A stretch of DNA of 11,282 nt. Origin: Oceanihabitans sp. (GTDB lineage Bacteria > Bacteroidota > Bacteroidia > Flavobacteriales > Flavobacteriaceae). The notes under the pieces were generated by a model. That model was not told where the DNA came from. It worked only from the letters and a program-made list of their open reading frames with translations, and searched no databases. How positions within the stretch are numbered: the stretch's first letter is position 1; each line of letters starts with the position of its first letter. The stretch lies in the NCBI GenBank assembly GCA_018067265.1, contig JAGPUY010000459.1, forward strand, positions 1 through 11,282, in the 5' to 3' direction. A program made the position numbers and the translations under genes. This document shows, one piece after another, positions 6,540 through 11,282 of the stretch.

Positions 6540-6836
6540 ATGGCAAAACGAAATAATGAAAATTTAAGCATATCAGATGCTTTAAAAGAATTTGTTGAAA
6601 CCAACAAATTAGAACGTGGTTTAGATAAAGTGAATGTAGCGGACGCTTGGGCAAACCTAATGGGAAATGGTGTAAATAATTATACCACAGCAATACAATT
6701 AGAACGCGAAACCTTATATATACAATTAAGTTCAAGTGTTTTAAGAGAAGAATTGAGTTATGGCAAAGAAAAAATAATTAGAATGCTCAATGAGAGTCTA
6801 GGAAAAGAGATCATTAAAAAGCTGGTACTAAGATAA
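6540..6836 (+). CDS. DUF721 protein, DciA-like
   Basis: This 98-residue protein has the compact DUF721 fold: an N-terminal helical part (SISDALKEFVETNKLERGLD), a central VADAWANLMG segment, strands around ERETLYIQLSSSVLREELSY, and a closing helix with the basic end IIKKLVLR. DUF721 is the domain of DciA, the ancestral bacterial loader or partner of the replicative helicase DnaB. Location beside recF is also known for DciA in other phyla. A replication-initiation role is thus a reasonable inference, though small Bacteroidota versions are less studied. I chose the ATG at 6540 because MAKRNNENLSISDAL is the usual start; an open frame from a TTG at 6489 adds 17 residues translated from repeat DNA. 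The gene follows the lipoprotein gene by 80 bp. Confidence 0.88.
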   Translation: MAKRNNENLSISDALKEFVETNKLERGLDKVNVADAWANLMGNGVNNYTTAIQLERETLYIQLSSSVLREELSYGKEKIIRMLNESLGKEIIKKLVLR

Positions 6837-6871
6837 ATACAAAATTTATTTCATATTAAATTTATTGGTAT

Positions 6872-6879
6872 TATATTTG
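6872..6879 (+). promoter_or_regulatory. -7 box of the cold shock gene promoter
   Basis: TATATTTG matches the Bacteroidota consensus TAnnTTTG. It predicts a transcript start near 6886 and an AT-only leader of about 30 bases before the ATG at 6916. No good TTG is present at -33. The leader (TTAATTAATATTTAATATTT) has no Shine-Dalgarno and almost no stable structure. Confidence 0.5.
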
Positions 6880-6915
6880 TATTAGTAGAATTAATTAATA
6901 TTTAATATTTTAACA

Positions 6916-7107
6916 ATGAGTAAAGGAACAGTAAAGTTCTTCAACGATACCAAAGGATTTGGTTTTATCACAGAAGAAGGTTCAAACAAAGAACATTTTG
7001 TACACATTTCGGGATTAATCGATGAAATTCGTGAAGGCGATGACGTTGAATTCGAATTAACAGAAGGAAAAAAAGGATTAAACGCAATAAACGTTAAAGT
7101 TATATAA
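6916..7107 (+). CDS. Cold shock domain protein (CspA family)
   Basis: A single-domain 63-residue protein that binds single-stranded RNA and DNA and is expected to act as an RNA chaperone in the cytoplasm. It starts with SKGTVKFFNDTKGFGFIT, with RNP1 as KGFGFI (13-18). RNP2 is HFVHIS (27-32) in place of the common VFVHFS. The rest (EGDDVEFELTEGKKGLNAINVKV) fits the five-stranded barrel. Length is slightly under the usual 64-70. It sits alone with its own -7 box and a strong terminator, so it is probably monocistronic. Whether it is cold-induced or constitutive cannot be told; the short leader lacks the long 5' UTR of E. coli cspA. Confidence 0.95.
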   Translation: MSKGTVKFFNDTKGFGFITEEGSNKEHFVHISGLIDEIREGDDVEFELTEGKKGLNAINVKVI

Positions 7108-7133
7108 TTTATAAGCTTATCTTTTTAGAACAC

Positions 7134-7168
7134 AAACGCAACCAGTTGGTTGCGTTTTTTTTGTTTTT
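7134..7168 (+). terminator. Intrinsic terminator after the cold shock gene
   Basis: AAACGCAACC (7134-7143) pairs perfectly with GGTTGCGTTT (7148-7157) around an AGTT loop. The stem runs into eight T and, after one G, five more. It lies 26 bp after the cold shock stop. It separates this gene from the convergent transporter gene, whose stop is at 7212. Confidence 0.92.
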
Positions 7169-7211
7169 ACACTGCTTGTTTTACTTGCCTGCGCTACGCT
7201 ACATTTCTTTT

Positions 7212-8132
7212 TTAGTATAAAATATAAAGCAGCGAAAAAACAGAAATAAATAACCACAATATAAAGGCAAATACGATTGGCTTTACACCCGATGCTTTTA
7301 AATCATTAATAGATATATTAGAACCTACAAGAAACAGCGTTACAATAAGCAATCGCTTCGCTATAAGTACTATAAAACTAGTTGCCGATTCTGGTAAAAC
7401 ATGGCAACTGTTTATACCGATTGCAATTATAAATAAGATAATAAAATAGGGAATCTTTATTTTTTCTCCTTTCGTTTTAAATAGAAACATGGAAAAAATG
7501 GACAAAGGTATAATCCATAAGGTTCGTGTTAGTTTCACTGTCGTTGCTATTCGTAAAGCTTCCTCTCCATAACCTAAAGCAGCTCCAACGACAGAACTTG
7601 TATCATGAATCGCAATGGCGCACCATAAACCAAATTGCGCTTGTGTTAGATTAAAGAAATGACCTACTGCTGGAAAAATAAACAGCGCAATAGCGTTTAA
7701 AAAAAACACAATACCTAAGGCAACACTTATCGTTTTACTTTTTGCTTTAATAACGGGTGCAATGGCCGCAATGGCGCTTCCACCACAAATAGCCGTTCCG
7801 GAACTAATAAGATGTGCTAATTTTAAATCTAACTTCAAAATTCTTGCTAATAAAAATCCGAAACCAATCGTTAAAAAAATAGAAAACATGGTCAGTTCTA
7901 ATCCTTGCTTACCAGTTTCTAGTGTTTCATTAATAAACATTCCAAAACCTAAACCAACCACCGAAATCTTCAAAAAAAGATGAAAAGCCTTCTGGCTGTA
8001 CTTCGGAAAAGGATTATGACATACAAGTGTAAAAACAAAGCCAAGCAATAATGCGGTTGGACTATTTATTCCGCCTAAAAAAGCGACACTAATTATAAGG
8101 AGATAGGCAATTTTTGAAAACAAATCTTTCAT
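7212..8132 (-). CDS. YeiH/UPF0324-family putative sulfate or sulfite exporter
   Basis: A 306-residue inner-membrane protein with about nine to eleven hydrophobic helices. The signatures of the Cons_hypoth698 (YeiH, UPF0324) family are clear: SGTAICGGSAIAAIAPVI (111-128), IHDTSSVVGAALGYG (175-189) and KLTRTLWIIPL (200-210). Members are annotated as putative sulfate exporters; transport has been little studied, and the linked regulator YeiE in enterobacteria has been reported to sense sulfite. The gene follows the LysR-type gene on the same strand. The 77-bp gap holds a promoter and a LysR-type operator, so transcription is probably controlled by that neighbour. The ATG at 8132 gives the expected short N-terminus before the first helix (about 8-36). 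Substrate is an inference from family and context. Confidence 0.9.
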   Translation of the reverse strand: MKDLFSKIAYLLIISVAFLGGINSPTALLLGFVFTLVCHNPFPKYSQKAFHLFLKISVVGLGFGMFINETLETGKQGLELTMFSIFLTIGFGFLLARILKLDLKLAHLISSGTAICGGSAIAAIAPVIKAKSKTISVALGIVFFLNAIALFIFPAVGHFFNLTQAQFGLWCAIAIHDTSSVVGAALGYGEEALRIATTVKLTRTLWIIPLSIFSMFLFKTKGEKIKIPYFIILFIIAIGINSCHVLPESATSFIVLIAKRLLIVTLFLVGSNISINDLKASGVKPIVFAFILWLFISVFSLLYILY

Positions 8133-8154
8133 ATCATTTCGTATTATTACCCTA

Positions 8155-8183
8155 CAAAAGTAAATCTAAGAAATAACTTTCAA
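8155..8183 (-). promoter_or_regulatory. Promoter of the YeiH-family gene
   Basis: On the minus strand a TTG (8181-8183) is followed after 18 bases by TACTTTTG (8155-8162). Both match the Bacteroidota -33 TTG and -7 TAnnTTTG boxes with correct spacing. The predicted start near 8148-8150 gives a leader of about 17 bases. This is the best-formed promoter in the window. Confidence 0.65.
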
Positions 8184-8194
8184 GCAAATTAATT

Positions 8195-8211
8195 AGTTAT
8201 TAAGCATAACT
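8195..8211. promoter_or_regulatory. LysR-type operator (T-N11-A inverted repeat)
   Basis: AGTTAT (8195-8200) and ATAACT (8206-8211) form a perfect inverted repeat with a 5-bp spacer. It contains TTAT-N5-ATAA, the T-N11-A core of LysR-family recognition sites. Further copies of the hexamer lie at 8173-8178 (ATAACT, between the promoter boxes) and 8215-8220 (AGTTAT). The main site is centred about 50-55 bases upstream of the predicted start, typical for LysR activators, and overlaps the lysR stop codon. Confidence 0.6.
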
Positions 8212-9094
8212 AAAAGTTATAGCTATGTCGGATGAAATTTTCGAGATAATCTACAGTCTTAGATTGAAAACCCGTTCTTTTTATAAAGTAAAACCACCTT
8301 TCGATACTGAAATCTTTAATGTCTATTATTTTTAATTTATTATGGATTAGATCGTTATGAATAGCATTAATAGACAAAAGCGCATAATGATCGGAATGAT
8401 ACAGGTAGTTTTTAATCGCTTCGGTACTATTTAAAGACACAACACTATTTAGATTTTTTATATTATTTTGTAATAGAAACGCATCAATAATAGTCCGTGT
8501 TCCAGAACCTTTTTCTCGTTCAATAATAGGAATTTCTTGCAGCGTTTCCATAGTAATACTGCCTTTCTTAAAAAGATTATTATTCACATTGGTAACCAAT
8601 ACAATTTCGTCTTTTATAAACTTTTCAAAATGTAATTTAGTATTAGAAATACTACCTTCGGTAATACCAAAATCTATTTCTTCATTCAGAATAAAATCTT
8701 CAATATGGGCTGAATTATCACTTATTATTTTAAATTTTGTCTGTGGAAACTGTTCTCTAAACTTTGCTATTATTTTAGGAATTATATAATTAGACAAAGT
8801 AGTACTAACTCCTAATTCAATCACCTCTGGAAAAACGTCTTTTTTGTGCAGAAACTGTTCCTCCATTTCAGAAAAAATAGCGAGTATTCTATTGGCATAT
8901 ACAAGAAAGGACTTCCCTTCTGCTGTAAGTTCTATCGAGTTTCTTTTTCTGGTAAAAAAGGTTGTTTTATATTCTTCTTCTAAATTTTTAATGGATTTAG
9001 ATACCGCTGGTTGCGAAACAAATAATTGTTCTGCTGCTTTGGTAAAGCTCAAGTGTTTTGCAACAACTTTAAATAGATGTAACTTCGTTTTCAT
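8210..9094 (-). CDS. LysR-family transcriptional regulator (YeiE/CysL type)
   Basis: This 294-residue DNA-binding regulator has the standard LysR length. The winged helix-turn-helix covers about 1-60 (FKVVAKHLSFTKAAEQLFVSQPAVSKSIKNLE). A linker helix (about 61-85) follows, then a periplasmic-binding-protein-like effector domain (about 90-290). That domain contains GVSTTLSNYIIPKII (95-109), DFGITEG (141-147) and REKGSGTR (193-200). The last motif resembles the REPGSGTR loop typical of the CysL/YeiE branch, whose effectors are small sulfur oxyanions. The adjacent YeiH-family gene matches the yeiE-yeiH pairing of enterobacteria. The ATG at 9094 is preceded by a purine-rich AAGAGAGA. No clear promoter was seen in the 74 bp before it, which also hold the protease terminator. 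It is likely the activator of the transporter downstream. Confidence 0.92.
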   Translation of the reverse strand: MKTKLHLFKVVAKHLSFTKAAEQLFVSQPAVSKSIKNLEEEYKTTFFTRKRNSIELTAEGKSFLVYANRILAIFSEMEEQFLHKKDVFPEVIELGVSTTLSNYIIPKIIAKFREQFPQTKFKIISDNSAHIEDFILNEEIDFGITEGSISNTKLHFEKFIKDEIVLVTNVNNNLFKKGSITMETLQEIPIIEREKGSGTRTIIDAFLLQNNIKNLNSVVSLNSTEAIKNYLYHSDHYALLSINAIHNDLIHNKLKIIDIKDFSIERWFYFIKRTGFQSKTVDYLENFIRHSYNF

Positions 9095-9106
9095 TCTCTC
9101 TTATGT

Positions 9107-9150
9107 AAAAAACCAATAAAAGCACAACTATTACTAGCTGTGCTTTTATT
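9107..9150 (-). terminator. Hairpin terminator after the M4 protease gene
   Basis: AATAAAAGCACA (9115-9126) pairs perfectly with TGTGCTTTTATT (9139-9150). The loop can pair further (CTA with TAG). On the minus strand the stem is followed by GG and six T (9107-9112). It lies 18 bp after the protease stop. The symmetric AT-rich stem might also work weakly on the other strand. Confidence 0.8.
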
Positions 9151-9168
9151 TAGGTCATTCTAATATAA

Positions 9169-11282
9169 TTATTCTTTTACAAGCTTAATAACCGTTTTAG
9201 TTTCTGGTGAAGCCACTGTCATAAAGTAAATACCAGAAGCAAGATCTGCAATATCTATTTGCTTTTCTTGTAACATATTAGTTAAATCTATTTGAGCAAC
9301 AGATCTACCATTAATATCATGAATACTTGCAGTGCTTAAATCTATGTTTTGCGTTTTAAGTAATGTAAACAAACCGTTTGAAGGATTTGGATATACTTTT
9401 ATACTGCTATTTAAAGTTTCAAATTCGCTAACCGATAAAATTCTTTCACAGTTATAAACTACCACATCATCTAAATACCAACCTTCAATACCATTACAAC
9501 CATCGGTACCCAATTCCCATCTAAATCTAACAGTGCTATTAGCGCCAAGACCAATAACAGATAAATCTATAATACTTTTTCCCCAACTACCAGTAATAGA
9601 ACCACCATTAGTACCTGTAAAAGCAACCTCTCCTAGCATTGGATTATCATTTCCGTTAATGTTTAACGTATTATTATATGCATTATGTGTAAATGCGTTA
9701 CTTGGTAAAACACTCCACGTAACACCATTGGTTACACTGTACTTTATATTTCCACCATCCCATTGCGACTCTGTTGCCACATAATGATCAAAAGCCATTT
9801 CATACACACCATCTGCAAAATCTGGTAATATAATTAACGGACTTTCTAGTCTAATTATTCCGTTTTGCAAATCGGCACCACAATCTCCATTTATTGGATC
9901 TGCACCAAAAACTGCTTGTCCTACTCTACCGTTTGGTAAACTAGCACTTATAGCCCAAGGTCTAGACTCCCAAGTTGCAGGATTACTTGGTAACTCTGTA
10001 GCGATCCAAGTACCTAAACCAGATTCCCAATTTTCAAAAAACACAGGGTTATTCGTTGCCGCTTCACATAAGGTTGGTGCTTCTATTAAAATTGGCGTAA
10101 AGCCACACTGATCTGGAAAAATGCGAAACTCTACTGCGAATAATACTTTTATTAATTCATCGAAATCTGCCGTTGTTATTATTTCTCCAGAAGGTCCAGC
10201 TGGCGTACTGGTTGTTGTAAGTCCTTCTAAGTTTATTCCTATTAAATCGGTACAAGAAGCTTCTAAAGCATTCGCCAACGAAGTAAAATCACTTGTAGCT
10301 GTTAGATACGTACTTTGCGCTCTCCAAAAAATATGAGCCGCTTTAGTGAAACCAATACCATTAATGGTTTGTCCGTTATACGTTCCTCCATCTACTAATA
10401 AAGCATAGGCATGATTTGGCACTCCGGAATTAACGTGTACACCACCAGAATCACTATCTGCACAGTGATACTGATTATCTGTAACTTTTCCTGGCGCATT
10501 ATTACACGTAGGATCCCAAAGATCACGTATTGGTGCAGAGAAAAAGGATGCATCTTCTCCCATTCTCCATCTCAAGGAACTACCACAAGCGGTTCTTAAG
10601 GAAAGATCTTCGCCATCATCTTCATAATTGTTGAGTAAATCTACCGTTTCTCCCCAAATATCGGAGTACGATTCATTAATAGCTCCAGCTTGCCAAGCAT
10701 AAATTAATCCACTAGTATATTCGGTATATGCATGTCCCCATTCGTGAGCAATTACATCATCTGCAGCAGTACCATCTCGGTAGTTTGTTGTAGAACCATT
10801 CCAACTTGCATTGGCCACATTTGGATCATTATTTACGGTTCGCATTTGCGCTCCGTTACCATCATAAGAATCAAAACCAAAAGTATGATTAAACATATGA
10901 TATACTTGTGCTGAAGTTTCTACCTCATTTATTTGCCAGCTCGTTAATGTTCCTGGTAAGGCATCACCTTCCTCCCAAACGGCATTCCCTATATTGTCTT
11001 CGTAAACAATTCGATGTAATGCATTTGCCATTCCTGTAAATTGTTCTACAATTTCCTGTGTATGTGCATTGACAAAAAGAAACTCTCTCACATCCTTATC
11101 ATTTCTAACTTCCACTTCATAAACAAGATACTTTGCAGTGAAATCACCTTGTGCTAATCCTTTTTGAAAAACATATAATGTGTTTTTATTTACTTTTAAA
11201 GGTACTCCTGAAGTATTTAAATTTTGATTCTGAACAGTTTCTATTGCAATAGCATTAGCCAATGTAGCAGATATACTTGGTG
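9169..11282 (-). CDS. Secreted M4 (thermolysin-family) metalloprotease with T9SS sorting domain (5' end outside window)
   Basis: The frame is open to the window edge, so the signal peptide and part of the propeptide are missing; a TTG at 11262 is not a real start. Numbering from that TTG, residues 1-95 look like the end of an FTP/PepSY-type propeptide. The catalytic domain has VIAHEWGHAYTEYTSG (170-185; zinc ligands H173 and H177, catalytic E174), GAINESYSDIWGE (193-205; third ligand E197) and GGVHVNSGVPNHAYALL (273-289; H276), the thermolysin pattern. A beta-rich region (about 405-610, FFENWESGLGTW... to GWYLDDVVVYNC) resembles MAM- or jelly-roll-type accessory domains. The last 80 residues (VYPNPSNGLFTL... 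ASGIYFMTV... KLVKE) are a type A T9SS sorting domain. The enzyme should be exported across both membranes and released or surface-attached to digest protein. Confidence 0.95.
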   Translation of the reverse strand, partial: PSISATLANAIAIETVQNQNLNTSGVPLKVNKNTLYVFQKGLAQGDFTAKYLVYEVEVRNDKDVREFLFVNAHTQEIVEQFTGMANALHRIVYEDNIGNAVWEEGDALPGTLTSWQINEVETSAQVYHMFNHTFGFDSYDGNGAQMRTVNNDPNVANASWNGSTTNYRDGTAADDVIAHEWGHAYTEYTSGLIYAWQAGAINESYSDIWGETVDLLNNYEDDGEDLSLRTACGSSLRWRMGEDASFFSAPIRDLWDPTCNNAPGKVTDNQYHCADSDSGGVHVNSGVPNHAYALLVDGGTYNGQTINGIGFTKAAHIFWRAQSTYLTATSDFTSLANALEASCTDLIGINLEGLTTTSTPAGPSGEIITTADFDELIKVLFAVEFRIFPDQCGFTPILIEAPTLCEAATNNPVFFENWESGLGTWIATELPSNPATWESRPWAISASLPNGRVGQAVFGADPINGDCGADLQNGIIRLESPLIILPDFADGVYEMAFDHYVATESQWDGGNIKYSVTNGVTWSVLPSNAFTHNAYNNTLNINGNDNPMLGEVAFTGTNGGSITGSWGKSIIDLSVIGLGANSTVRFRWELGTDGCNGIEGWYLDDVVVYNCERILSVSEFETLNSSIKVYPNPSNGLFTLLKTQNIDLSTASIHDINGRSVAQIDLTNMLQEKQIDIADLASGIYFMTVASPETKTVIKLVKE

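Noticed and set aside
6365..6735. Two minus-strand frames opposite the lipoprotein and DUF721 genes
   Set aside because: They lie opposite conserved genes, have low-complexity AT-driven composition and no promoter or recognisable domain.
6837..6915. Long structured cold-shock 5' UTR
   Set aside because: The whole gap is 79 bp and the predicted leader only about 30 bases, almost entirely A and T, so a long thermosensing leader is not supported.
1..11282. CRISPR array, transposase, integrase, toxin-antitoxin or defence genes
   Set aside because: No regularly spaced repeats or proteins of these kinds are visible. All long frames are explained by housekeeping, regulatory, transport or secreted proteins.

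Overview
The window is an AT-rich chromosomal segment from a member of the Bacteroidota, almost certainly the family Flavobacteriaceae. The evidence is the recF / TPR protein / ribH / mutL / rhomboid neighbourhood, promoters with the Bacteroidota -7 box TAnnTTTG, few Shine-Dalgarno sequences, and a secreted protease ending in a type IX secretion (T9SS) sorting domain. I see no tRNA, rRNA, CRISPR array, insertion sequence, prophage or integrase. This is mostly core genome rather than an accessory island.

Left block (1-4734, all minus strand, read right to left): a membrane-anchored TPR protein, lumazine synthase (ribH), a 341-bp gap without a gene, two short tandem paralogous membrane proteins, mutL, and a rhomboid protease cut off by the window edge. 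The small proteins and mutL are packed with 3-13 bp gaps and look like one operon.

Middle block (4868-7107, plus strand): recF starts divergently from the TPR gene. It overlaps a lipoprotein gene by 4 bp and is followed by a DciA-like DUF721 gene, so two chromosome-maintenance genes flank a lipoprotein. A cold shock protein with its own promoter and a strong intrinsic terminator closes this block.

Right block (7212-11282, minus strand): an M4 (thermolysin-family) metalloprotease with a T9SS tail, open at the right edge and followed by a hairpin terminator. Next come a LysR-type regulator of the YeiE/CysL kind and a YeiH-family (UPF0324) transporter. A textbook LysR operator and a Bacteroidota promoter lie between regulator and transporter, so the pair reads as a self-contained anion (possibly sulfite or sulfate) response module.

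The most notable features are small. The same hairpin sequence lies directly in front of the start codons of ribH and the DUF721 gene. A tandem duplication produced the two small membrane proteins upstream of mutL. MutL has altered residues in its endonuclease-like motifs. The lipoprotein's N-terminus looks as if it came from intergenic repeat DNA. A short dispersed repeat occurs in two intergenic spots. I found no convincing new multi-gene defence or mobile system.
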